64,000 nucleotides of DNA, from positions 36,445-100,444 of the forward strand of contig NZ_FOUZ01000014.1 of the NCBI RefSeq assembly GCF_900115015.1. Direction: 5' to 3'. The notes under the pieces were generated by a model. The model had not been told where the DNA came from. It saw only the letters and a program-made list of their open reading frames with translations, and ran no database searches. The position numbers were made by a program, and so were the translations under genes. This DNA comes from Algoriella xinjiangensis. Its GTDB lineage: Bacteria > Bacteroidota > Bacteroidia > Flavobacteriales > Weeksellaceae. Below, piece after piece: positions 1 to 9,599 of the stretch (positions within the stretch are counted from its first letter, which is position 1; every line of letters begins with the position of its first letter).

Positions 1-98
1 TAGAAATACACAATAAAAAACGATTAATTACTTAAACATTAGGAGAACAAACTATAATCAATTATTTTAGCATTTCGTAAAATTGAAGACAAACAAAA

Positions 99-2261
99 AT
101 GAAAAAATTTTTATTATCCACTCTTTTAGTGGTTATGCTTTTTCCTTTTCAAGTAAAAGCTGACGAAGGAATGTGGTTCTTGATGTTCATCGAACGATTG
201 AATCACCGCGATATGCAAAAACAAGGTTTACAATTAACTTCAGAAGAAATTTATAGCATCAATAACAATTCATTAAAAGATGCAATTGTTCAATTTGGTG
301 GTGGTTGTACTGCCGAAATCGTTTCTAATCAAGGTTTAGTTTTAACAAATCACCACTGTGGTTATGGTAATATTGCAGAATTATCTGCACCAGAACATGA
401 CTATTTAAAAGATGGTTTTTGGGCAAAAACTAAAGCTGACGAATTAAAACCAAAAAGTTTAAAAGTACGTTTCTTTGTTCGTATGGACGATGTTTCTAAA
501 CGTATTTTAGGTGTTGTTAACGATAAAATGTCTGAAGCTGATCGCGAAAAAACGATCAACCAAGAGATTGCAAAAATTGAAAAAGAAAATAGCGAAAACG
601 GAAAATATGTTGTTTCTGTTCGCCCATTTTTTCAAGGAAATGAGTATTATTACTTTGTTTACCAAGATTACGAAGATGTACGTTTAGTTGGTACGCCTCC
701 AAGCTCTATCGGTAAATTTGGTGGAGATACAGATAACTGGGAATGGCCACGTCATACCGGAGATTTCTCTATGTTTCGTGTTTATGCAGATAAAGATGGT
801 AATCCTGCTGCATATTCTGCAAACAATGTTCCTTTAAAACCTAAACATCATTTACCTGTTTCTTTAAAAGGTTATGAAGTTGATGATTTTGCAATGATTT
901 TAGGATATCCAGGTCGTACAAACCGTTGGATGCCTGCTCAAGGTGTAGCGCAAAACGTAGAATTTGCTTATCCTGCATGGGTAGAAGCGTCTAAAGTTAC
1001 AATGGATCAGATGAAAAAATACATGGACAAAGATCAAAAAGTAAATATTGATTATGCGTCTAAGTATGCTGGTGTTGCTAACTATTGGAAAAATCGTGAT
1101 GGAATGATCGAAGCTTTAAAACTTCATGGTACTGTTGCAAAGAAAACAAAAGAAGAAGAAAAATTTAACAAATGGGCTAATAAAGCGAAAAACAAGGCTG
1201 AATATGGTGATGTTGTTAAAAATTTAAATAATTATTACGCAAAAACTAATTTAGATGCGCGTCATAATAATTACATCAATATCTTATTGCGTTATTCAAC
1301 TTTTGCAAGTGCGCCTTATTCTATTGGTAAAGCATTAGAAAATTACGCTGCTGCTAATGAAGCGAAACGTAACGAAATGCGTCCAAAAATTCAGAATGCG
1401 ATTAACGCGTATTACGAAAAAATGTATTTACCGTTAGAAAAAGATTTATTAGCTGCTCAATTAGGTTTATATGCTTCTAAAGCAAAAGAAGCTGGTTTAG
1501 CTCCTTATGTTGCTGAATTGGCAAAATCTAATAACAACAATTTTACTACTTATGTAAATGATGCGGTTGAAAGAAGTTTCTTCGCTGATCAAAAACAAGT
1601 AGAAAATTTCTTAATTTCTCCAGACGTAGAGGTTCTTAAAAAAGATCCATTATATATTTTATCTAGTGCTTTGGTAGAAAGAGCTTCTAAACAAACAGAA
1701 GATCAAAAAACATTGAATGATGCTTATTCTAAAAACTTCCGTTTATTAGTAAAAGGATTACGCGAATCTAAAGTTGGTAATATTTTATATCCAGATGCAA
1801 ACTCTACTTTACGTTTAACTTACGGTTCTGTACAACCATTACCAAAAAGTGCAAATCCAAAACGTCAACCAGATGTTGCGTCTAACTATTTTACAACGTT
1901 AGAAGGTACAGTTGCAAAACACATTGCAGGTGATGAAGAATTCGAAAATCCACAACGCTTATTAGATTTAGCAAAAACAAAAGATTACGGACAATATGCT
2001 GATAAAGACGGATATTTACACGTAAACTTCTTATCTAATAATGACATTACAGGTGGAAACTCTGGTTCTCCAGTAATGAATGGTAAAGGTGAATTAATTG
2101 GTATTGCATTTGATGGAAACATCGAGGCTATGGCTGGTGACGTTATCTTTGATGCAAAATTACAACGTACAATTTCTGTAGACATTCGTTATGTTTTATG
2201 GGTTGTTGATAAATTTGCAGATGCAAAACATATTGTTGATGAAATGACAATTGTAAAATAA
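99..2261 (+). CDS. S46 family dipeptidyl peptidase, DPP7-like
   Basis: Secreted or periplasmic serine exopeptidase that removes dipeptides from oligopeptides, feeding peptide-based catabolism typical of asaccharolytic Bacteroidota. Residues 1-21 form a signal peptide. The trypsin-like triad is visible: His in TNHHCGYG (residues 83-90), Asp222 in HTGDFSMFR, and Ser655 in GNSGSP. The S1-pocket position in FDGN is Gly673, as in DPP7 (broad or hydrophobic P1); DPP11 enzymes, which prefer Asp/Glu, carry Arg there. The length of 720 residues is normal for S46. It stands alone, followed by its own terminator. Family is certain; the DPP7 subtype is inferred from that one residue. Confidence 0.95.
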   Translation: MKKFLLSTLLVVMLFPFQVKADEGMWFLMFIERLNHRDMQKQGLQLTSEEIYSINNNSLKDAIVQFGGGCTAEIVSNQGLVLTNHHCGYGNIAELSAPEHDYLKDGFWAKTKADELKPKSLKVRFFVRMDDVSKRILGVVNDKMSEADREKTINQEIAKIEKENSENGKYVVSVRPFFQGNEYYYFVYQDYEDVRLVGTPPSSIGKFGGDTDNWEWPRHTGDFSMFRVYADKDGNPAAYSANNVPLKPKHHLPVSLKGYEVDDFAMILGYPGRTNRWMPAQGVAQNVEFAYPAWVEASKVTMDQMKKYMDKDQKVNIDYASKYAGVANYWKNRDGMIEALKLHGTVAKKTKEEEKFNKWANKAKNKAEYGDVVKNLNNYYAKTNLDARHNNYINILLRYSTFASAPYSIGKALENYAAANEAKRNEMRPKIQNAINAYYEKMYLPLEKDLLAAQLGLYASKAKEAGLAPYVAELAKSNNNNFTTYVNDAVERSFFADQKQVENFLISPDVEVLKKDPLYILSSALVERASKQTEDQKTLNDAYSKNFRLLVKGLRESKVGNILYPDANSTLRLTYGSVQPLPKSANPKRQPDVASNYFTTLEGTVAKHIAGDEEFENPQRLLDLAKTKDYGQYADKDGYLHVNFLSNNDITGGNSGSPVMNGKGELIGIAFDGNIEAMAGDVIFDAKLQRTISVDIRYVLWVVDKFADAKHIVDEMTIVK

Positions 2262-2287
2262 AGAATCATATTTTTTTAATATAAATT

Positions 2288-2331
2288 ATTGCAGAAATTA
2301 TAGTTCATTCTATATTTTCTGCAATTTTTTT
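2288..2331 (+). terminator. Rho-independent terminator after the S46 peptidase
   Basis: Perfect 10-bp stem (2288-2297 with 2316-2325), 18-nt loop, then a run of seven T. Confidence 0.85.
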
Positions 2332-2366
2332 ATACACATATTAATCATTTACAAAGGCAAATTTTC

Positions 2367-2948
2367 ATGGATAAATCAATTATAAATAATTATTTTAAGT
2401 CTTTATTTCCGATAGAAAATGATGTTGTTGAGAAAATTACAGCAACTTTTTGTGAATTTGAATTAGATAAAAATCAAATTTTAATCGATCAAAATACAAT
2501 CAGCACAAAAACTTATTTTTTAGAAAAAGGATATGTGCGTTCGTACACGTTAAATGAGGATAATGAAGAGGTGACGACAAATATTTTTTATGCGCCGTGT
2601 TTTGTAAATGACTTTTTATCTTTTTTTAGAAAAGAGCCTACAAAAGAAGTATATCAAACGATTTCTACTTGTTCTTTTTGGGAAACAAGCTTAGAAAATG
2701 TTCAGAATAATTTTCATAATATTCCAGATTTCAGAGAGTTTAGTCGACTTTTATTTGTCATAAATTATTATAAATTAAATGATCGTGTAATCGCGTTAAC
2801 GAGTCAAAAAGCCGAAACGAGATATTTAAATTTACTTAAAAAACATCCAGATATTTTTCAACAAGTTCCGCTAAAAATCATTGCTTCGTATTTAGGTATC
2901 ACCAATAGTTCTTTGAGTAGAATTAGAAAAGAAATCGTTAAATCTTAA
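2367..2948 (+). CDS. Crp/Fnr-family transcriptional regulator
   Basis: A 193-residue regulator with an N-terminal cyclic-nucleotide-binding-like beta roll (about residues 25-115, including the FLEKGYVRSYT segment) and a C-terminal helix-turn-helix (about 165-190, KIIASYLGITNSSLSRIRKE). The recognition helix resembles that of many Bacteroidota Crp-like proteins whose ligand is unknown; no canonical cAMP-contact arginine is obvious. The next gene, a ketopantoate-reductase-like protein, starts 64 bases downstream on the same strand and may be co-transcribed. Family call is firm; the target is unknown. Confidence 0.88.
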   Translation: MDKSIINNYFKSLFPIENDVVEKITATFCEFELDKNQILIDQNTISTKTYFLEKGYVRSYTLNEDNEEVTTNIFYAPCFVNDFLSFFRKEPTKEVYQTISTCSFWETSLENVQNNFHNIPDFREFSRLLFVINYYKLNDRVIALTSQKAETRYLNLLKKHPDIFQQVPLKIIASYLGITNSSLSRIRKEIVKS

Positions 2949-3012
2949 TTATTTGTCATTTGGCAATTTATAATGAAAGCGATTATTCTACTTTTATCAA
3001 AAATAAATCACA

Positions 3013-3948
3013 ATGAATAAAAAACAGATTACAATTGTTGGACTTGGTGGAGTTGGCGGATATTTTGGTTTCAAAATTAATCAGTTTAATGAAAAAGATA
3101 ACGAATTCTCAGTTTCATTTGTTGCAAGAAACGAAACTTATACTATTGTCAAAGAAAATGGTTTAACGCTACTTTCTCCAGAACATACGGAAAGCGTAAC
3201 AAAACCTACCGCAGTTTCTCAAACTATTAGCGAAATAAATAACCCAGATTTGATTCTAATTTGTGTAAAAGAATATGATTTAGAAAATGTATGTAAACAA
3301 TTACAACACGTTATTACAGAAAACACAATTCTGCTTCCTTTGATGAATGGAGTTGATATTTATGACAGAATCAGAAAAATTATTCCGAATAATACGATTT
3401 TACCTTCTTGCGTGTATGTTGCGTCTCATATAAAAGCAAAAGGAGTTGTTGAACATAAAGGTAAAGCAGGAAAAATAATCATCGGAAAAGATCCAAACCA
3501 TCCTTCAGAAAATGTAGATTGGATAATCAATTTACTTCAAAATAGTAAAATTGACTTCGATTTTAAAGATAATTCGTTTGTAGATATTTGGACAAAATTT
3601 ATTTTTATTGCAAGTTTTGGTTTAGTTACTGCAAAACATAATTCGTCTATCGGAACGGTTTGTACAGACGAAATTCAAAAACAAGAAGCCACAAATATTA
3701 TGGTAGAATTAAAATCTATTGCAGATAAAAAAGGAATTATTCTTGATGATAATATTATTCAAAATACATTCGAAAAGGCGATAACTTTTCCTTTTAATAC
3801 ACCAACTTCTTTGCAATTAGACATCAATTCGAAAAAAGAAAATAATGAATTAGAATTATTTGCTGGTGCTATTATCAACTATGGAAAAGAAGTAAATATT
3901 GAAACGCCATTTACAGAGAAAATATACTCGGAATTAAAATCAATTTAG
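3013..3948 (+). CDS. Ketopantoate reductase family protein (2-dehydropantoate 2-reductase-like)
   Basis: NADP-dependent reductase of the ApbA/PanE fold. The N-terminal Rossmann motif GLGGVGGYFG lies at residues 10-19. The stretch LICVKEYDLENV and then LPLMNGVDIYDRI match the conserved K72-type lysine region and the NGV loop of the family, and a helical C-terminal domain follows. At 311 residues it is of normal length. It sits behind a Crp-like regulator rather than with panB/panC, so it may act on another 2-keto acid; I therefore give no gene symbol. Confidence 0.85.
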   Translation: MNKKQITIVGLGGVGGYFGFKINQFNEKDNEFSVSFVARNETYTIVKENGLTLLSPEHTESVTKPTAVSQTISEINNPDLILICVKEYDLENVCKQLQHVITENTILLPLMNGVDIYDRIRKIIPNNTILPSCVYVASHIKAKGVVEHKGKAGKIIIGKDPNHPSENVDWIINLLQNSKIDFDFKDNSFVDIWTKFIFIASFGLVTAKHNSSIGTVCTDEIQKQEATNIMVELKSIADKKGIILDDNIIQNTFEKAITFPFNTPTSLQLDINSKKENNELELFAGAIINYGKEVNIETPFTEKIYSELKSI

Positions 3949-4012
3949 AAATTAAAGCGAGAAATTTAGATTATTATCACTTCAAAATCTTCTCAATTAT
4001 TTTGATTTCCGT

Positions 4013-4062
4013 AATTTCGTCATTTCTATTTTTATTGCGTAAAATATAGAAGTGACGAAATT
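4013..4062 (+). repeat. Long near-perfect hairpin (inverted repeat) in the intergenic region
   Basis: Arms 4013-4029 and 4046-4062 pair over 17 bp with one wobble that is G-U only in the plus-strand RNA. An inner 5-bp stem (4030-4034 with 4040-4044) closes a TTGCG loop. The T-tail (TTAATTTAT) is weak, so it could be a poor terminator for the upstream reductase gene, an RNA processing site or a small interspersed palindrome. Confidence 0.7.
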
Positions 4063-4083
4063 AATTTATAAAAACACAACAAA

Positions 4084-5250
4084 TTGAATAGTGCAATTTT
4101 AACTCCTGAATTTCAGGACTATTTAAAAACAATCGAACACGAAGATATTAAGTCAATTGGATTAAAAAAATCACTTTTTTCTTCAATTACTCCAGCCGAA
4201 GTTGCACAACAATTAAAAGGTTTACATGTTTCCAAACATAAATTTCCGACGCTTTATAAAACCGAAAATATATTTTTTCCGCCTTCAATTAATTTAGAAC
4301 AAGCAAGTTCTGAAGCTACAGCAAATTACAAAGCAAGTTTGATAAAAGGTAAAACTTTAATCGATTTAACGGCTGGTTTCGGAATTGACACAATGGCTTT
4401 TGCGCAAAATTTTGAGAAAGTTTATCATATTGAACAAAACGAAGAATTAAGCGAAATTGTAAAACATAATGCTTCAATTTTAGCACCAAATCTTGAAACA
4501 TTTACAGGTACATTTCAAGATTTTTTAGAACAAAATCCATCATTAAAACTCGATGTAGTTTACCTAGATCCTGCACGAAGAAATACAAGTGGAAGAAAAT
4601 TTATTTTAGAAGATTTAGAGCCAAATATTCTAGAATGGTTGCCTATTTTCTTTGAGAAATCTGACAAAATAATCATTAAACTTTCGCCTTTATTAGATAT
4701 CACTTCTACTCTACAACAAATTAATTATATTTCTGAAATACATATTGTTGCACTAAAAAACGAAGTAAAGGATTTTCTACTTATTTTAGATAAAAATCAA
4801 TCTTCAAAAAATCCAATAATCAAAGCTGTTAATTTAGAAAATAATCAATCTGATTTTGAGTTTTTGTATGAAGACGAACACTACGCAAATGCAAAATTTG
4901 GAGATGTTTCTAAGTACATTTACGAGCCAAATGTTGCGATTTTAAAAACTGGAGCATTTAAATTATTGAGTGAAAAGTTTGATTTAATCAAACTTCATCC
5001 AAACACACAATTATATACTTCAGATCAAATTATTGAAGATTTTCCTGGTAAAATTTATCACGTTGAAAATCATATCAATAATCCTAAAAAAGAAATTCTA
5101 AAAACAAAAGCTAATCTTTTGGTCAAAAACTTTAATCAACCGATTGATGTCATCAAAAAGAAGTTTAAAATTGTAGATGGTGGCGCTACAACTTTAATTT
5201 TTACACAAAGTATAGAAGGTTTCCGAATTCTAAAAACTTCGCGTATTTAG
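4084..5250 (+). CDS. Class I SAM-dependent methyltransferase with THUMP-like domain (PG_1098-type)
   Basis: A 388-residue protein whose central Rossmann methyltransferase domain shows the SAM-binding motif LIDLTAGFGIDTMAF (about residues 92-106), an acidic ribose-binding residue in HIEQNEE, and YLDPARRN as the catalytic-loop equivalent. The C-terminal half is compatible with the ferredoxin-like and THUMP-like domains of the PG_1098 family found in Bacteroidota, which suggests RNA as the substrate; the exact target is unknown. The start is TTG, with no in-frame ATG nearby. It precedes a FUSC gene by 61 bases. Methyltransferase fold is certain; substrate is inference. Confidence 0.85.
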   Translation: MNSAILTPEFQDYLKTIEHEDIKSIGLKKSLFSSITPAEVAQQLKGLHVSKHKFPTLYKTENIFFPPSINLEQASSEATANYKASLIKGKTLIDLTAGFGIDTMAFAQNFEKVYHIEQNEELSEIVKHNASILAPNLETFTGTFQDFLEQNPSLKLDVVYLDPARRNTSGRKFILEDLEPNILEWLPIFFEKSDKIIIKLSPLLDITSTLQQINYISEIHIVALKNEVKDFLLILDKNQSSKNPIIKAVNLENNQSDFEFLYEDEHYANAKFGDVSKYIYEPNVAILKTGAFKLLSEKFDLIKLHPNTQLYTSDQIIEDFPGKIYHVENHINNPKKEILKTKANLLVKNFNQPIDVIKKKFKIVDGGATTLIFTQSIEGFRILKTSRI

Positions 5251-5311
5251 TTGGCTTTCGTTAAAAGTTATCTTATTTTTATAAAGTAATTCAACTTTTA
5301 AAAACACACGT

Positions 5312-7489
5312 TTGGAACTCAAAAATAAAATTGAAAACTTTATCTACGGCGAAGCACTTTCGGACGGTCTAAAAACATCTTTAGCTATTGTTATTCCGCC
5401 TTTAATTGCAAGTTTTTTTGGAGATTTACACGCAGGTGTTACCATCAGTTTAGGTGCTATTTTAGCGCACATGACGGACACTCCTGGTCCATTTAAAGAA
5501 AGACGAAACCTTATGTGGCTTTCGGTTCTTTTAATTTTTGTTGTTTCATTTTTCACAAAAAGCATCAATAGTTTTCCAATTATCTTAGGAATTTGCCTAA
5601 CAATTATCGTATTTCTTTCAAATATGTTAACCGTTTGGGGGCAACGTACAAGTGCGCTCGGAATGGTTATTATGATGACAATGGTAATGAATATGAATGA
5701 CCTAAGAGCAGAGTTTAGCCCATTTCATATTGCCTTGTTTGTGTCTGCTGGTGCGGTTTGGTATTCAATTTTTAGTTTAGCAATTAGTACATTTCGTCCG
5801 TACCGAATGGCGCAACAAAATTTGGCTGATGCGATGATTCATATCTCCGAATATATTCGAATTAAAGCATCTATGTTTGATAAAGATTCAGAATATGATG
5901 ATATTATAAAAAAACTGATTGACGAGCATGTTTTGATAAGTGAGAAACAAAATTTGGTTAGAGAATTAGTTTTTACAAACAAAAAATTAGTAAAAGATCA
6001 AACTCCTATCGGCCGATCTATTGTATTTATTTTTTCGGATTTGATTGATATTTTCGAGAATATAACTGCAAATCAATACGATTACAAAAAAATACGAGAA
6101 GTTTACGGCGATACAAAAGCCATGCGCAAGATTTATAATATGATGAATAAAATTGCGCATGAATTAAAAATGATTGCTTATCACATCAACTCAAATAAGA
6201 AACCAAAACAACCAACATTTGATTTTGACGTTGAATTAAAAAAGATTGATGACGCGATAAAAGAATTGTATGCAGAAGGTAAAAAACCAATTGTTTTGTC
6301 TAAAATTTACATCAATTTAAAGCAAATTGTCTATAAAATTGAGTTTATTCATAAATTTTTCTACGATGATTCTTTTACCGAAAAAAAGAAAAATCCATTA
6401 GATCACGTCGAACATTTTCAGCCAACCGTCGATTATTCTTTCCGAAAATTACGCGATCATCTCAATCTAAAATCTCCAATCTTTAGACACGCTTTGCGTG
6501 CTTCTATCGTCATGATTTTGGCATACGGCGTCACCTTTATTATCCCAATGACTTATCACAGTTATTGGATTTTGATGACCGTTTTAGTTATCTTAAAACC
6601 TGGTTTTAGTGTGACTAAAAAACGAAATTTACAGCGTTTAAAAGGAACAATTGGTGGTGGATTAATTGGTATTTTAATATTATTCGTCATTCCACAACAT
6701 AGTATTCGTTTTGTTTTAATGCTATTTTTTATGTTAATGGCGTATACATTTATTCGTCAAAAATACGCTATCGGAACGTTTTATTTAACCGCTTATATTC
6801 TGATTTCGTTTAGTTTTTATTCGGACAAAGATTCCATTTATATTATACAAGAACGCCTTGTAGATACGCTAATTGGTGGTTTTATGGCGTTTATTTCGTG
6901 TTACATTATCTTCCCAACTTGGGAAAAAAATAACATGAATGAATACATTCAAAAAGCATTGATTGCAGATTATGAATTTATCTTTTTAATCTTTAAAAAA
7001 TTAGCTGATAATGACGTTTCTACAACTGATTATAAACTTGCACGCAAAGATGTTTTTATTGCAATGGCCAATATAAATTCGGTATTTCAACGGGTAATTT
7101 CCGAACCAAAAGACAAACAGGCAAACGCAAAAGAATTGAATAAATTTACAATTTTCAATCAATCATTTGTTTCCTATTCGGTTGGTTTAGTAAAAGTTAT
7201 TCAAAAAAATAATTCGGTTATTTTAACTTCAGAACATATCCGATTAATGAAGAAAATTTTGCAATTATTATTACAAAATATTCGAATATACGGCAAATAT
7301 GAAACTGAAAATTTAGCCAAAACGATTCAATTTCAAGAAAAAACAATTGCTTATTCTGAAATCGAAACAGAAGCGTTACAAAATGAATCTGAGTTAATTG
7401 AAGATTTATTAGAGTATTTGTACGAAATTGTCTACGATTTTACAAAAGTTGGACATGTTTTTGTGAAAGATGAACCTCTAAAAGATTAA
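5312..7489 (+). CDS. FUSC-family inner-membrane protein (YccS/YhfK-like)
   Basis: A 725-residue membrane protein with two homologous hydrophobic blocks, about residues 20-160 and 395-530, each with five or six predicted membrane helices, separated by a soluble helical region. This is the FUSC/aromatic-acid-exporter architecture (p-hydroxybenzoic acid efflux, YccS, YhfK). The transported substrate is unknown. Translation begins at TTG; the residues that follow (MELKNKIENFIYGEALSDGL) are the usual start of the family. The ABC exporter gene begins four bases after its stop, so the two form an operon and may share an efflux role. Confidence 0.88.
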   Translation: MELKNKIENFIYGEALSDGLKTSLAIVIPPLIASFFGDLHAGVTISLGAILAHMTDTPGPFKERRNLMWLSVLLIFVVSFFTKSINSFPIILGICLTIIVFLSNMLTVWGQRTSALGMVIMMTMVMNMNDLRAEFSPFHIALFVSAGAVWYSIFSLAISTFRPYRMAQQNLADAMIHISEYIRIKASMFDKDSEYDDIIKKLIDEHVLISEKQNLVRELVFTNKKLVKDQTPIGRSIVFIFSDLIDIFENITANQYDYKKIREVYGDTKAMRKIYNMMNKIAHELKMIAYHINSNKKPKQPTFDFDVELKKIDDAIKELYAEGKKPIVLSKIYINLKQIVYKIEFIHKFFYDDSFTEKKKNPLDHVEHFQPTVDYSFRKLRDHLNLKSPIFRHALRASIVMILAYGVTFIIPMTYHSYWILMTVLVILKPGFSVTKKRNLQRLKGTIGGGLIGILILFVIPQHSIRFVLMLFFMLMAYTFIRQKYAIGTFYLTAYILISFSFYSDKDSIYIIQERLVDTLIGGFMAFISCYIIFPTWEKNNMNEYIQKALIADYEFIFLIFKKLADNDVSTTDYKLARKDVFIAMANINSVFQRVISEPKDKQANAKELNKFTIFNQSFVSYSVGLVKVIQKNNSVILTSEHIRLMKKILQLLLQNIRIYGKYETENLAKTIQFQEKTIAYSEIETEALQNESELIEDLLEYLYEIVYDFTKVGHVFVKDEPLKD

Positions 7490-7493
7490 TTGA

Positions 7494-9290
7494 ATGAATT
7501 TAGTTCAGCTGTTCAAAAATTTAAAACCTTTTGTAAAACCTTATCGTCCGTTAGTTATTGCAACTTTGCTTTTAACCTTAGTTGGTTCGCTTACTTCTCA
7601 GGTTAACGCAATTATTTTACAATATACCGTAGATTCTATTAACGGTTTAGTTGAAGCCGGAAAAGGTCTAAAAGAAGGTTTAAAAATCATTGTATTTATT
7701 TCGGCTGTTTTAATGACCAAAGAAATTCTAAATGCTTTTATCACGTTTGGACAGAAATATTACGGTGAAAAACTTCGAATATTTGTTTCGCAAGATTTAG
7801 CTCAAGCCATAATCGAAAAAATATTGACATATCGAATGGCTTTTTATACCAATCAAGATAATCAAGCAGGTAAATTACAAACCCGTATTGATCGCGGAAT
7901 AGAAAGTTTAACACGTTTGGTTCAGAATTTTTTCATCGATATTCTTCCACTTTTCGCCAATTCAATCGTTGCATTAATTTTAATGTTTAATGCTAATTTT
8001 TACGTTGGTTTGGTCGGACTTTGCATCGTTCCAATTTATTTTATAATTACACAACAACAAGCCAAAAAACTGAGCGGTTGGCGAAGAAATTTAAGAGGTT
8101 ATCGCGAACAAAAATCGCAAGGAATTATTAGTATTATTGATTCTATTACCGTTATAAAATCGTTTAATAGAGAAGATATTGAAGGCAAAAAACAACTCGA
8201 TTTACAAAAAGAGTTGACCAATAATCAAATGCAAACGCGAAAAACGAGTTTCTTTTTTGATGGTTTAAAATCTTTTATCGAGCAATTTGGCGTGGTTATT
8301 ATTATTATTTTGACTTCGTATTTAGTGCTTGATGGACAAATGACGATTGGAGCAATTATGTTTCATATCCTTTTGTTTAACAATGTTTCGGCGCCAATTC
8401 GACAATTGCATCGTATTTATGACGAAATGAATGATGCGATGATTTATTCTGAAAGCTTTTTTGGAATTCTGAAAGCTGATGACGAAAAAGAATCTTCGGG
8501 AAATTATATTCCAACAGAGTTAAAAGGAAAGTTTGAAATAAAAGATGTTAATTTCTCTTACCCAAATGGTTACAAAGCTTTAAAAAATATAAATATGACC
8601 GTGCAACCAAATAAAATTACGGCTTTGGTTGGATTATCTGGTGCAGGAAAAAGTACAATTATTAATCTATTAGATAAATTTTATCAACCAGATTCGGGTA
8701 AAATTCTTTTGGATGGAATTGATTTAGAAGAATATGATACGCAATATTTACGTGAAAATATTGGTTTAGTTTTGCAAAAAAATCACATTTTTAATGGAAC
8801 AATCGAAGAAAATATTCGGTACGGAAATGTAAATGCAAGCTTTGATGAGATTAGAAATGCAGCTGAAAAAGCATATATCCACGAACAAATTATGGATTTG
8901 CCCGAACAATATCAGTCAAAAGCATTATTGCTTTCGGGTGGACAACAACAACGTATTGCGATTGCGCGTATGTTTCTAAAAAATCCGCCAATTATTTTCT
9001 TAGACGAGCCTACTGCAAGTTTGGATGCGATTGCGACAGAACAAATTAAAAATAGTTTAGATGCGATTAAAAAAGATCGTACAGTAATTATTATTTCGCA
9101 TAGTATTTCTCAAATTATAGATTCTGATTATACTTATGTGATGAAGCAAGGCGAAGTTGTGGAGCACGGTGTACACGAGGATGTGTATAAAATGCATGGA
9201 ACTTATAAAGAAATTTTTGATGCAATGGCAAAAAGTTTGAACATTGATAAAATTGCCAAAACTTTTGACGACGAAGAAGAAAATTATTAG
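7494..9290 (+). CDS. ABC transporter, fused permease and ATP-binding protein (exporter type)
   Basis: A 598-residue half-transporter. About six membrane helices lie in residues 15-310, followed by a nucleotide-binding domain from about 345. Walker A is GLSGAGKST, the signature is LSGGQQQRIAIARMF, Walker B is IIFLDEPTASLD, and the switch histidine is in IISHSISQ. It resembles MsbA/lipid or multidrug exporters that work as homodimers. It lies four bases downstream of the FUSC gene and ends just before a strong bidirectional terminator. Substrate unknown. Confidence 0.93.
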   Translation: MNLVQLFKNLKPFVKPYRPLVIATLLLTLVGSLTSQVNAIILQYTVDSINGLVEAGKGLKEGLKIIVFISAVLMTKEILNAFITFGQKYYGEKLRIFVSQDLAQAIIEKILTYRMAFYTNQDNQAGKLQTRIDRGIESLTRLVQNFFIDILPLFANSIVALILMFNANFYVGLVGLCIVPIYFIITQQQAKKLSGWRRNLRGYREQKSQGIISIIDSITVIKSFNREDIEGKKQLDLQKELTNNQMQTRKTSFFFDGLKSFIEQFGVVIIIILTSYLVLDGQMTIGAIMFHILLFNNVSAPIRQLHRIYDEMNDAMIYSESFFGILKADDEKESSGNYIPTELKGKFEIKDVNFSYPNGYKALKNINMTVQPNKITALVGLSGAGKSTIINLLDKFYQPDSGKILLDGIDLEEYDTQYLRENIGLVLQKNHIFNGTIEENIRYGNVNASFDEIRNAAEKAYIHEQIMDLPEQYQSKALLLSGGQQQRIAIARMFLKNPPIIFLDEPTASLDAIATEQIKNSLDAIKKDRTVIIISHSISQIIDSDYTYVMKQGEVVEHGVHEDVYKMHGTYKEIFDAMAKSLNIDKIAKTFDDEEENY

Positions 9291-9300
9291 AAATAAAAAA

Positions 9301-9324
9301 GCGGCTAAATTTAGCCGCTTTTTT
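9301..9324. terminator. Bidirectional terminator between the ABC exporter and the tail-collar operon
   Basis: Perfect 18-nt palindrome (9301-9318) built on GCGGCTAAA, flanked by A6 on the left and T6 on the right, so it can stop transcription from both convergent units. Confidence 0.92.
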
Positions 9325-9336
9325 ATTTTTGTTAAG

Positions 9337-9594
9337 TTAAATTTTATTCTGAATTAATTTATTTCTAAATCGATAAGCGACAAATACGCCCGCTACGATA
9401 AGCAAAATAAGATAACCATCTATTGGTGCAGTAACTGGATCTTGACCAGCATCATGACCTCCAGGATCTGTAGAAGAAGATTCGCTTCCACTAAAAAAAC
9501 TTACTTCAACTTCATCATTTTGAGCAGCTAAAAAAGAATTTGAACAGATGAACATTGTTAAACATATTCCGAACGTTTTTATTAATTTTTTCAT
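9337..9594 (-). CDS. Small secreted PID-CTERM-like protein
   Basis: An 85-residue protein with an N-terminal signal peptide (cleavage near SFLAAQ, residues 20-26), a low-complexity Ser/Asp/Gly linker, the tripeptide PID, a single hydrophobic helix (GYLILLIVAGVFVAYRF) and a basic C-terminus. This tripartite tail matches the PID-CTERM sorting-signal type of Bacteroidota small proteins, analogous to PEP-CTERM or LPXTG tails. What processes it is unknown, and I see no exosortase-like gene here. It is the last gene of a six-gene operon, five bases after the T9SS protein gene, which suggests a surface-anchored partner of that protein. Confidence 0.75.
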   Translation of the reverse strand: MKKLIKTFGICLTMFICSNSFLAAQNDEVEVSFFSGSESSSTDPGGHDAGQDPVTAPIDGYLILLIVAGVFVAYRFRNKLIQNKI

Positions 9595-9599
9595 ACTGA

